Positions 1 to 6,276 of a stretch of 13,141 nt of DNA are shown in pieces. Location: the NCBI GenBank assembly GCA_949841235.1, contig CATKZA010000009.1:1-13141 (forward strand), written 5' to 3'. This stretch comes from an uncultured Clostridiaceae bacterium. GTDB lineage: Bacteria; Bacillota; Clostridia; Lachnospirales; Lachnospiraceae. The stretch's first letter is position 1, and the number at the start of each line of letters is the position of its first letter. Below the pieces are notes generated by a model. It did no database searches. It was not told the DNA's origin and saw only the letters and a program-made list of their open reading frames with translations. A program made the position numbers and the translations under genes.

Positions 1-187
1 GATCGTAGCCTTTCCTGGCGAGGTGTTTGCGAGCCAGGAAAGACTTCGCACATTTATAGACGAAAAGGAAACTGCTCGAAGTGTTCGTTGCGAAGAACGC
101 TGATTTTGCGTTCTTCCAAGGTGCGATCGTAGCCTTTCCTGGCGAGGTGTTTGCGAGCCTGGAAAGACTTCGCACCTTTTTTATAGA
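1..187. repeat. Structured non-coding direct repeat, two copies with 124 bp period
   Basis: Positions 1-50 recur at 125-174 with one visible mismatch (A36 versus T160). The similarity runs a little further, to a shared TTTATAGA at 53-60 and 180-187, so the last bases of mntP lie in the repeated unit. Copy 1 contains a perfect 9-bp inverted repeat, CTTTCCTGG (10-18) with CCAGGAAAG (34-42); the mismatch in copy 2 shortens this stem to 6 bp. The spacer between copies holds another perfect 9-bp stem, GAAGAACGC (92-100) with GCGTTCTTC (108-116), around a 7-nt loop. I see no protein-coding signal here. The array may continue upstream of the window. Function is unknown; a dispersed or tandem palindromic repeat, or the 3' end of an upstream transcript, are both possible. 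Confidence 0.75.
120..182 (+). terminator. Possible intrinsic terminator formed by repeat copy 2
   Basis: GGTGCGA (120-126) pairs with TCGCACC (170-176), and CTTTCC pairs with GGAAAG inside it. Six T residues (177-182) follow on the plus strand. This would end a plus-strand transcript entering from the left, converging on mntP. On the minus strand the hairpin is not followed by a T-run, so it is a poor terminator for mntP. The long, interrupted stem makes this uncertain. Confidence 0.45.
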
Positions 188-750
188 ATCCCCAAATGTT
201 CTAAAAGTATTTTTATGCCAAGTAGTACCAGAATCATGCCTCCCGCAACCTGCGCCTTCTTCTCATATCTGTTGCCAAATCGAAAGCCGATGGCCACCCC
301 GGTTACGGACAGCACAAAAGTCGTGCAGCCAATGAGCGTGATGGAAGTCCAGATATTCGTCCCCGGAAGCAGTGCGAAGGTGATGCCGATAATCAGGGCA
401 TCGATGCTGGTGGCGATGGCCAGCACAAGCAGCTGGCGGATTTTGATTGCGTCCCCTTCCTTGTCCGGCTGCTTTTCCCCCCTGCATGCCTCATACAGCA
501 TTTGCCCTCCGATAAATGCCAGCAGTGCGAAAGCGATCCAGTGATCTACGCTTTCGATATATTTCTGGAAGCCAATGCCTGCAAAATAGCCCATGAGCGG
601 CATAAGCGCCTGAAAGCCTCCGAAGAAAAGACCGATCACCACCCCGTGTTTCAAGTTAAACTTGGACATGCCCAGACCTTTGCACACAGACACTGCAAAG
701 GCATCCATAGACAAGCCGATGGCAATTAGAAATAATTCACTAAGCCCCAT
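181..750 (-). CDS. mntP: Manganese efflux pump MntP
   Basis: MntP exports Mn2+ across the cytoplasmic membrane and protects cells from manganese excess. The 189-residue product matches the usual length of the family and is almost entirely hydrophobic, with about six membrane segments in two similar halves. Each half carries the family's acidic motif: GLSMDAF with Asp16 in helix 1, and ATSIDAL with Asp117 in the second half. These correspond to the aspartates known to matter for E. coli MntP. A hydrophilic loop (about residues 86-101, GEKQPDKEGD) separates the halves. The ATG at 748-750 is chosen because AAAGGAG lies about 7 nt upstream. The frame stays open to 834, but that extension would run through the riboswitch terminator and is not plausible. 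The gene is monocistronic here and is preceded by a manganese riboswitch, which independently supports the assignment. Confidence 0.95.
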   Translation of the reverse strand: MGLSELFLIAIGLSMDAFAVSVCKGLGMSKFNLKHGVVIGLFFGGFQALMPLMGYFAGIGFQKYIESVDHWIAFALLAFIGGQMLYEACRGEKQPDKEGDAIKIRQLLVLAIATSIDALIIGITFALLPGTNIWTSITLIGCTTFVLSVTGVAIGFRFGNRYEKKAQVAGGMILVLLGIKILLEHLGIL

Positions 751-780
751 TTTTCCACTCCTTTCACTTTCCCAACAACG

Positions 781-806
781 AAAAAAGATGCAGTTATCAC
801 TGCACC
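781..806 (-). terminator. Riboswitch-controlled intrinsic terminator upstream of mntP
   Basis: Read on the minus strand, GGUGCAGU-GAUA-ACUGCAUC (806 to 787) forms an 8-bp stem, with one G-U pair, and a tetraloop. It is followed directly by six U residues (786 to 781). It lies 30 nt before the mntP start codon and is the expression platform of the riboswitch. Confidence 0.85.
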
Positions 807-821
807 TTTCATTCATCCGAG

Positions 822-855
822 GACTTTCAAGCACAGAAATAACTGTGCAAAAGTC
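822..855 (-). promoter_or_regulatory. Anti-P1 hairpin of the mntP leader
   Basis: On the minus strand, GACUUU (855 to 850) pairs with AAAGUC (827 to 822), and GCACAG (848 to 843) pairs with CUGUGC (836 to 831). The 5' arm overlaps the 3' strand of aptamer helix P1 (853-846) and three bases (845-843) of the putative antiterminator strand. This hairpin and the ligand-bound aptamer therefore exclude each other. This is a prediction from complementarity only. Confidence 0.6.
839..845 (-). promoter_or_regulatory. Putative antiterminator strand of the mntP riboswitch
   Basis: CAGUUAU (845 to 839 on the minus strand) is perfectly complementary to AUAACUG (797 to 791), which is part of the loop and 3' arm of the mntP leader terminator. 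It lies immediately after aptamer P1. Folding P1 would free it to break the terminator, giving an ON switch with Mn2+. Confidence 0.5.
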
Positions 856-957
856 TTGTTATTTAAGATTAAGCCAGGCTGCACAGAAAACCATATCCCG
901 CTGACAGCCGAGTTTGTTGGCTTAGCCACGCCAAAGCGCTAACTACTCCCCTATGCA
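846..957 (-). ncRNA. yybP-ykoY manganese riboswitch aptamer
   Basis: This 112-nt segment of the mntP leader carries the class signature GGGGAGUAG (950 to 942), just inside helix P1, and AAGAC at the 3' side (857 to 853). P1 is UGCAUAGG (957 to 950) with CUUUUGCA (853 to 846), containing one U-U mismatch and one G-U pair. Internal helices are visible: UUAGC with GCUAA, AAGCC with GGCUU, and GGCUG with CAGCC, with an ACAAA-type loop between them. yybP-ykoY RNAs bind Mn2+ and commonly precede mntP genes, so the gene context fits. The aptamer begins at about the predicted transcription start. Family membership is by motif and context, not a covariance search. Confidence 0.85.
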
Positions 958-963
958 TGGAAA

Positions 964-992
964 AGTATACCAAGGATTTGCAGATCTGTCAA
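964..992 (-). promoter_or_regulatory. Sigma-A promoter of mntP
   Basis: On the minus strand, a perfect -35 TTGACA (992 to 987) and a -10 TATACT (969 to 964) are separated by 17 nt. The predicted start of transcription is about A958, directly at the 5' end of the riboswitch aptamer. The near-consensus hexamers suggest strong constitutive initiation, with control left to the riboswitch. Confidence 0.85.
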
Positions 993-1005
993 TTCCTTTC
1001 ATGCA

Positions 1006-1018
1006 AGAAATAATTTCT
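1006..1018. promoter_or_regulatory. 13-bp palindrome between divergent promoters
   Basis: AGAAAT-A-ATTTCT is a perfect 6+1+6 palindrome starting 13 bp upstream of the mntP -35 box. It could be an operator or chance AT-rich symmetry. It does not resemble the MntR box as I know it. Confidence 0.25.
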
Positions 1019-1026
1019 CTGTTGAT

Positions 1027-1052
1027 ATTCCATTTCACGATTCCATTTCACG
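1027..1052. repeat. Perfect 13-bp tandem direct repeat upstream of the DUF5717 operon
   Basis: ATTCCATTTCACG occurs twice back to back (1027-1039 and 1040-1052) with no mismatch. It lies 24 bp upstream of the -35 box of the plus-strand operon and 34 bp behind the mntP -35 box. Direct repeats at this position could bind a regulator, or may be a recent slippage duplication. Confidence 0.6.
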
Positions 1053-1076
1053 CCCTGCGACTATGCCAAACACCTC

Positions 1077-1106
1077 TTGAAAGAGTACTGCAAAAAGTGG
1101 TATAAT
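1077..1106 (+). promoter_or_regulatory. Sigma-A promoter of the four-gene operon
   Basis: TTGAAA (1077-1082) and a perfect TATAAT (1101-1106) are spaced by 18 nt. Transcription would start near 1113, leaving a short leader of about 44 nt before the ATG at 1157. No riboswitch or attenuator is visible in it. Confidence 0.8.
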
Positions 1107-1156
1107 GAATCGATATGCATACGCTGGCACTAGTTGTGAAGATACGGGAGGAACCT

Positions 1157-4100
1157 ATGAGAGATAAAGTCAATCAGGCGGCAAAAGGCGTTTTTGAATA
1201 TAGTCCCTCTGCGCTGAAGCTTTCCCACCGGGAAATTGAGGTGGAGGTGAATGCGGGAGAATCCTATCAGGGTTCCTTTTCGGTGACCAATGAGAAGAAG
1301 CGATTTCTGCGGGGCCAGGTCAGCACGGACTGCCACTTTCTGGAATTGCCGGAAGAGTTTTTTGAGGGTGTGGAGAATGATATACCCTATATTTTTCACG
1401 GCGAATCTCTCCGACCCGGGGAGACGGTAAAGGGAAATGTCATCGTGATTACCAGCTGCGGCACCGTGGTGCTTCCTTTCCGGGGGACGATGGGGGTGCC
1501 TTCCTGCCAGGTGTCTACCGGAAGAATCAAGGATTTGTTTCATTTTACCAATCTGGCGAAGGAGCAGCCGGAGGAGGCCGCCGCTCTCTTTCGGAATCCC
1601 CATTTTGAGGAGATATTCCTGTACCGGGACAACAAAAATATTGCCCTGTACCGGGGGCTTTCCAAGGGAGCCAGCCGGGGCATGGCATTGGAGGAGTTCC
1701 TCATCGCCATACATAAGAAATTGCCTATCCGGCTGACTGTGAACAGGCAGGATTTTCAGTATGATGATTGCTCTAGGAGTTTTACCGATCGGTTTATCCT
1801 CACGAAGAACAACTGGGGCTTTGGAGAGTACCATATTAAATCAGACAGCCCCTTTGTCATACCGGAGCATAAGATCATTTGGACGGAAGATTTTGCGGGG
1901 AATACCTGCTCCATTCCTTTCCTGGTGGACGTGGACCAGATGCAGCCCGGTAAGAATTATGCTCGGATCACGGTGTCCAATATCAGCCAGAAGATAGACA
2001 TAGACATTGTGGCGGCCAGAGAGAATGGCCGTTGGGAGGAATTGCAGGTCAGGAAAAAGAATCGATACAATTTGTACCAGCTTACCCACCTCTACATTGA
2101 ATTCTGCATGGGGCGGCTGGACAGGGAGGAGTACCTGAAAGAAGTAGAGGGCGTAATCTATACGATGGAGAAGTCAGGCATGGAACTGGTGACCCAGTTA
2201 TTCCGCATCCATTTGGGAATCATGGGACACCGGGAGTCTGCGGTCAAAAATGGCCTGGCGTTCCTGGAAGAGCAGGAGGAGGAATTGGAGCGGGAACATC
2301 CGGTAAAATACTGTGCCTATCTTTATCTCAAAGGTCTGTGGGCGGGGGAGGAAGAGGTGACGAAGTCCTGCGTTGCCAAGATTGAGGAATTTTATCAGAG
2401 GGACAGGGATAACTGGAAGCTGCTCTGGTTCTTATTGTACCTGTCTCCGGAATACCAGCTGGAGAGAAAGAAGTATGAGGAGATCGTGGTGCAGCTGGGC
2501 AGAAATTGCCACAGCCCGGTGATGTTCGTGGAAATATGCAGTATTTTGAACGATGCTCCCGGGTTGCTGACGGAATTGACGCCGGGGGTTTGCGAGGCCA
2601 TTCACTGGGGCAGCAAGAAGCAGTTCGTGGAGAAGGAGGTGGCACTGCGCTATGGCTATCTGGCGGGGCGGCTGAGGAATTATTCCGAGGCCGTGCTAAA
2701 GGATTTGTGCCGATTTTATGAGCAGTTTCAGGATGAGGAAATGCTTTCTTCCATCTGCAAGATGCTGATGAATGGGCAGATTACCGGGAAGAGGGCATTT
2801 TACTGGTACAGTTTGGGGGTGGAGCATAACCTGAAACTGACAGATCTGTATGAATACTACATGTACTCCATTGATGAGAGTCAGGAGATGAAGCTGCAGG
2901 ACAGCACCCTTCTCTATTTCTTGTATGACAATCATCTGACGGTGACCAAAAAGGCCATGCTGTATGCCTATGTTGTGCGGAATAAGTCAATGATGGAGGA
3001 GACTTACGAGTCCTATCGCCAGATGATGGAGGACTTTACCCTGCGGCAGCTGGCGGCGGGCAGGATTAGCAATAATCTGGCAGTGCTATATGAGGAGTTT
3101 ATCAAGGAGGGGTGCGTCAATGAGACCATTGCCTCGGAACTTCCCGCCGTGATGGTCAGCCATGAGATTCTCTGCGAGAATCCGGATATCGTGGGAGTGT
3201 ATGTGACTCACAGGGAATTGAAGGGGGAGGAGTTTGTCCCGTTCGTGAAGGGGCGGGCGGTGGTGCAGATTTTTACCGAGAATTACCAGATATTCCTGGC
3301 GGATGCCCTGGATAACAGATATGCTCTTTCCGTGGATTATACGGTGAATAAGTTGCTTCATCTGGAACATCTTGCCATGACCTGCTATGAAATGCATTGC
3401 CAGGATGACAGATTGCTTCTGTATCTCTATGACAGGGCGGAGCGGATGAACCAGTCCGGGAGGGAGATCGTGGATATCCGCCGGGATATTTTGAAGATCG
3501 CCAATCTCAGCAGATATCATTACAGGAAGAGTTTCTGCTCTCTGGTGCGGTATTATTATGATAATTTTGAGGGGGAATTGCTGGATGCCACGCTGGAACA
3601 GCTGGACTGGGGGCTGGTCACTCCCGGGGATCGAGTGCAATTTATCGAGTATTGCACGGTGCGCAGATATTTTGACAAGGCCATGGAGGGAATCGCCCTC
3701 TATGGATATGATAAGATTGACGGAAAGAGACTGCTGAAAGTTTCTTCTGAAACATTTGCCCGAACCATGGAGAAGGAGGACAAGCATCTGGTGCGGATTG
3801 CCTGGCATATTTTCCAGAGCGGGCATTTCGATGAGAATATGCTTGGATACCTGTGCCGATATTATAATGGAAGGATTTTCGACCTGGTGCAGATTTGGCG
3901 GTATGCCAAGGGATTTTCCATTGATACGGGGGACTTTGCGGAGCGGATTCTTGGGCAGATTCTCTTCACGGAGGAAATGCTGCCGGATGCCTACGACGTG
4001 TTCTACCAGTATTACGAAGCGGGCAAGGACAAGCGGCTGATTCTGGCATTTATGAAGTTTGTGGCATACAACTACATGGTGCGGGGGTGGATGATTCCCA

Positions 4101-4708
4101 GCCAGATGTTCGGATATTTTTATAAGGATGTGCAGATTCAGGACAATGTGTTCTGCCTGATTGCCACATTAAAGTATCTGAGCCAGAAGGCGGAACTTTC
4201 GGAGGAGGAAAAGAAGTTTGCGGATTACCATGTGAACAAGATGTATGAGCAGAAGAAGGTATTCCCCTTCTTTCGGGATTTTTACGGCAAATTGTCCCTG
4301 CCCATTCATATTCTGGACGAGTATTATGTGTCTTATACCACCAATCCTGAATATGAGGTAAAGATTCATTATCTGATCTCGTCGGGATATGAGGAGGGGG
4401 AATATGTGACGGAGACCATGCGGGATATGTTTCAGGGAATCCGTGTGAAGGAATTTGTCTTGTTTCAGGATGAAATACTGCAATACTATATTTCCGAACT
4501 GCGGCCGGAGGGGGAAGTGATTACCAAGAGCGTCAGCGTGAAGTTTGATGAGACGATGGACAATGAGCGCACTAGCAGCCGGTATCATATGCTGAACCTG
4601 ATGATGATTGCCCAGGAGATGAATGAGGAGAATACGCTGATTGATATGATGCGGGAATATGTGGAGACAAGGAAGTGCGTGGATACGCTGTTCAAGCCCG
4701 TGGACTAG
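1157..4708 (+). CDS. Large DUF5717-family protein: two beta domains plus helical-repeat tail
   Basis: This is a 1183-residue protein of unknown function, with no signal peptide or membrane segment, so probably cytosolic. Residues about 20-112 read as an Ig-like beta sandwich (alternating hydrophobic strands, with NAGESYQGSFSVTNE and RPGETVKGNVIV like the strand pairs of bacterial Ig-type domains). A helical linker (about 120-185) precedes a second beta domain (about 188-285). From about 300 to the end it is almost wholly helical, rich in Tyr, Leu and Glu, and arranged like degenerate TPR/HEAT-type repeats, suggesting a scaffold or solenoid. I match it by recollection to DUF5717, found in Lachnospiraceae next to DUF5716. 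The ATG at 1157 is preferred over the in-frame ATG at 1115, because GGGAGGA lies 5 nt before it and the upstream ATG falls at the predicted transcription start. It is the first gene of the operon. Its last codons are duplicated just after the stop codon. Confidence 0.85.
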   Translation: MRDKVNQAAKGVFEYSPSALKLSHREIEVEVNAGESYQGSFSVTNEKKRFLRGQVSTDCHFLELPEEFFEGVENDIPYIFHGESLRPGETVKGNVIVITSCGTVVLPFRGTMGVPSCQVSTGRIKDLFHFTNLAKEQPEEAAALFRNPHFEEIFLYRDNKNIALYRGLSKGASRGMALEEFLIAIHKKLPIRLTVNRQDFQYDDCSRSFTDRFILTKNNWGFGEYHIKSDSPFVIPEHKIIWTEDFAGNTCSIPFLVDVDQMQPGKNYARITVSNISQKIDIDIVAARENGRWEELQVRKKNRYNLYQLTHLYIEFCMGRLDREEYLKEVEGVIYTMEKSGMELVTQLFRIHLGIMGHRESAVKNGLAFLEEQEEELEREHPVKYCAYLYLKGLWAGEEEVTKSCVAKIEEFYQRDRDNWKLLWFLLYLSPEYQLERKKYEEIVVQLGRNCHSPVMFVEICSILNDAPGLLTELTPGVCEAIHWGSKKQFVEKEVALRYGYLAGRLRNYSEAVLKDLCRFYEQFQDEEMLSSICKMLMNGQITGKRAFYWYSLGVEHNLKLTDLYEYYMYSIDESQEMKLQDSTLLYFLYDNHLTVTKKAMLYAYVVRNKSMMEETYESYRQMMEDFTLRQLAAGRISNNLAVLYEEFIKEGCVNETIASELPAVMVSHEILCENPDIVGVYVTHRELKGEEFVPFVKGRAVVQIFTENYQIFLADALDNRYALSVDYTVNKLLHLEHLAMTCYEMHCQDDRLLLYLYDRAERMNQSGREIVDIRRDILKIANLSRYHYRKSFCSLVRYYYDNFEGELLDATLEQLDWGLVTPGDRVQFIEYCTVRRYFDKAMEGIALYGYDKIDGKRLLKVSSETFARTMEKEDKHLVRIAWHIFQSGHFDENMLGYLCRYYNGRIFDLVQIWRYAKGFSIDTGDFAERILGQILFTEEMLPDAYDVFYQYYEAGKDKRLILAFMKFVAYNYMVRGWMIPSQMFGYFYKDVQIQDNVFCLIATLKYLSQKAELSEEEKKFADYHVNKMYEQKKVFPFFRDFYGKLSLPIHILDEYYVSYTTNPEYEVKIHYLISSGYEEGEYVTETMRDMFQGIRVKEFVLFQDEILQYYISELRPEGEVITKSVSVKFDETMDNERTSSRYHMLNLMMIAQEMNEENTLIDMMREYVETRKCVDTLFKPVD

Positions 4709-4761
4709 GAGGGCACTTCCAAGAAGTGCGTGGATACGCTGTTCAAGCCCGTAGAGTAGGG
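4672..4761 (+). repeat. Tandem duplication of the 3' end of the DUF5717 gene
   Basis: A segment of about 39 bp that encodes CVDTLFKPVD plus the stop codon (4672-4710) recurs at 4723-4761, exactly 51 bp (17 codons) later and in the same frame. Only about three bases differ (GTGGAC versus GTAGAG before the stop, and one near the end). The second stop codon (4757-4759) overlaps the ribosome binding site of the next gene. This suggests that the ancestral gene ended there and that the first stop was created by duplication. Codons between the copies would read EGTSK. Confidence 0.85.
4713..4729. repeat. 7-bp perfect hairpin at the duplication junction
   Basis: GCACTTC (4713-4719) and GAAGTGC (4723-4729) form a perfect stem with a 3-nt loop. 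The left arm, extended to GCACTTCC, is also the reverse complement of GGAAGTGC at 4671-4678, the start of the first duplicated copy. No T-run follows, so it is not an intrinsic terminator. Confidence 0.6.
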
Positions 4762-4774
4762 GAGGTTGTTGGAT

Positions 4775-6043
4775 TTGGATTTTGATAAGGAAAGGACATT
4801 GCTTGTGGGGGTTGACTTGGGAAGAGAGGTCACCCAGGTGAATTGCTTTGACTTTACCACCTATGAGCCGGTACCCATCGGCAGGGACAAGGGAGGGGAG
4901 AGAGGCTATGAGATTCCCACGGCACTTGCGGTGAATCCTGCCCGGGGGGAATGGTACTGGGCGGACGAGGAGCTACCTTCCCGGGAGCAGGTCATCAGGA
5001 TCACCTATCTTCTGGCAGATGTGTTGCGGGAAGATACCATTACGGTGGGGGATTACACGGTGGAGAGCTACCAGGTTTTGAAGCGATTTCTCGTAAAGGT
5101 GCTGAGCGTACTGAAAGGATATTATCCCAGGGAGCGGATACGGAAGCTGGTAATTACCTTGGCAGAGAAGGAAGAAAAGCTGGTGAGATATCTCCAGCAG
5201 ATTGGCCGGGAGATCGGATTGCCGGAGAATGCCTTGGTGGTGCAGAATCACAGGCAGAGTTATATGTACTATGCCATCAGTCAGCCCAAGGAATTGTGGG
5301 TGAATAATGTGGGGATGTTTCAGCTGGAGGGCAATCAACTATTGTATTCCCAGATAGATATTGACAGAAAGACCATGCCTCTTATTATCGGTGTCGTACA
5401 GAAAGATTTGTCGGAGGGACTGGACTGGGAGGGACTGGCGGAGGAGGGGCCGGAGCAGATTTCCTACGCCTTTCTCAATGTGGCGGGGGCGGCATTGCAC
5501 AAGCAGTATGTCACCACGGTGTATGTCACGGGCAAGGGCTTTGAGCGAGATTGGGCGGGGGATGCCCTGAAGGAACTGTGTACCGGGCGCCGGGTGTTCC
5601 GGGGGCAGAATCTCTTTACCAGAGGGGCCTGCTATGCCGCCAGGGAACTTTCCGGGGAGGGGAAGCTGGAGAATTGCCTCTTCCTAGATGAAGATATGAT
5701 TGACAGCAATATCTCCCTGCGGCTCTATCGGGATGCGGAGGTGCAGGATGTGCTGATGGTGGGGGCCGGCTCCCTGTGGAATGAAGTGGATGCCAGCGTG
5801 GATGTGATTCCCGATGAGGAGGATGAAATTCAGATTACCGTGCAGAACGTATTGAAGCGGGAGTCCAGAGCCCACATGCTCTCCCTCAGCGGATTTGCCG
5901 GCAGGGAGAATAAGATGACCAGATTTACCATCCGCATCCGGTTTGGGGACAGCAGTACCTGCATCGTCACGTTGAAGGACAATGGCTTCGGGGAGTTCTG
6001 CCCCGGGAGCAACAGAGTGTGGGAGCGGCATATTGCCATCTGA
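4775..6043 (+). CDS. DUF5716-family actin/Hsp70-fold-like protein
   Basis: This is a protein of about 422 residues resembling the ASKHA (actin/Hsp70) fold. Near the N-terminus, LLVGVDLGREVTQVNCFD (about residues 9-26) resembles the phosphate-1 loop of Hsp70 (IGIDLGTT-type). Later, VYVTGKGFERDWAGDALKEL and FTRGACYAAREL (about 250-290) resemble the adenosine motif and the helix after it. The phosphate-2 region expected near VGMFQLEGNQLLYSQI lacks the usual acidic, glycine-rich loop, so ATPase activity is doubtful. The last 100 residues are beta-rich and could be a substrate- or partner-binding domain. I recall the family as DUF5716, usually beside DUF5717. No ATG is available. AGGGGAGG (4758-4765) fits TTG at 4775 (9-nt spacing) better than TTG at 4769 (3 nt) or 4766 (0 nt). 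A MITE-like insertion sits at its stop codon. Confidence 0.8.
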   Translation: MDFDKERTLLVGVDLGREVTQVNCFDFTTYEPVPIGRDKGGERGYEIPTALAVNPARGEWYWADEELPSREQVIRITYLLADVLREDTITVGDYTVESYQVLKRFLVKVLSVLKGYYPRERIRKLVITLAEKEEKLVRYLQQIGREIGLPENALVVQNHRQSYMYYAISQPKELWVNNVGMFQLEGNQLLYSQIDIDRKTMPLIIGVVQKDLSEGLDWEGLAEEGPEQISYAFLNVAGAALHKQYVTTVYVTGKGFERDWAGDALKELCTGRRVFRGQNLFTRGACYAARELSGEGKLENCLFLDEDMIDSNISLRLYRDAEVQDVLMVGAGSLWNEVDASVDVIPDEEDEIQITVQNVLKRESRAHMLSLSGFAGRENKMTRFTIRIRFGDSSTCIVTLKDNGFGEFCPGSNRVWERHIAI

Positions 6044-6044
6044 T
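6037..6044. repeat. Left target-site duplication of the MITE-like element
   Basis: CATCTGAT is repeated exactly at 6238-6245, directly outside both terminal inverted repeats. It contains the TGA stop of the DUF5716 gene (6041-6043), so duplication on insertion left the reading frame intact. Confidence 0.85.
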
Positions 6045-6237
6045 GTTACTATTCACAGCTATTTCTAGAAATAGACTAGAATCGTTGTGCTTGCACATAA
6101 GATTCTGGTTCTTTTCTAGAAATATGCTGTGGAGGCTGTTCATCCCATCATAAGATAGACAAAGCCGTATAGCGGCGACCGATGCCGTCAGGCAGCGGGT
6201 CTATCGCATGATGAGATGAACGGCTGTGAATAGTAAC
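6045..6237. mobile_element. 193-bp MITE-like element with 15-bp terminal inverted repeats
   Basis: The ends are GTTACTATTCACAGC (6045-6059) and its exact reverse complement (6223-6237), flanked by the 8-bp direct repeat CATCTGAT (6037-6044 and 6238-6245). Inside, two long arms can fold. A left arm (6054-6131) is closed by CACAGC with GCTGTG and contains TTTCTAGAAATA-type complementarity. In a right arm, 6138-6160 pairs with 6199-6221 at 20 of 23 positions, around small GC-rich hairpins (for example TGCC-GTCA-GGCA). It has no open frame of meaningful length and no transposase, so it must be mobilised in trans. The 8-bp duplication is compatible with families such as IS66 or ISL3, but I cannot assign a parent. 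Being transcribed within the operon, it may also act as an RNA structure affecting expression of the third and fourth genes. No T-run terminator is visible in it. Confidence 0.85.
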
Positions 6238-6245
6238 CATCTGAT
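6238..6245. repeat. Right target-site duplication of the MITE-like element
   Basis: This is the second exact copy of CATCTGAT, immediately following the right inverted repeat. From here the sequence leads into the ribosome binding site of the TPR gene, so the pre-insertion junction was probably DUF5716 stop, then about 33 bp to the next ATG. Confidence 0.85.
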
Positions 6246-6276
6246 ACAAGGGTCAAAATACTAAGGGAGGCAGGTT

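Noticed and set aside
1..187. CRISPR array or coding gene at the left edge
   Set aside because: Only two units are present, the spacer is itself structured and palindromic, and the short open frames across it have no ribosome binding site or family resemblance.
751..834. N-terminal extension of mntP to the ATG at 834
   Set aside because: It would translate through the riboswitch terminator and lacks a membrane-protein start; the ATG at 750 has a good ribosome binding site and gives the normal family length.
1115..1156. Upstream ATG for the DUF5717 gene
   Set aside because: It lies at the predicted transcription start with no ribosome binding site, while ATG 1157 has GGGAGGA at proper distance.
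3086..3826. Long antisense open frame inside the DUF5717 gene
   Set aside because: It is a shadow of strong coding on the plus strand, with no ribosome binding site and an implausible His/Pro/Ile-rich composition; the same holds for other long antisense frames at 1130-1834, 7062-7703 and 7758-8345.
6045..6237. Intrinsic terminator or riboswitch between DUF5716 and the TPR gene
   Set aside because: No T-run follows any of the stems, and the exact inverted ends with an 8-bp flanking duplication are better explained by transposition.
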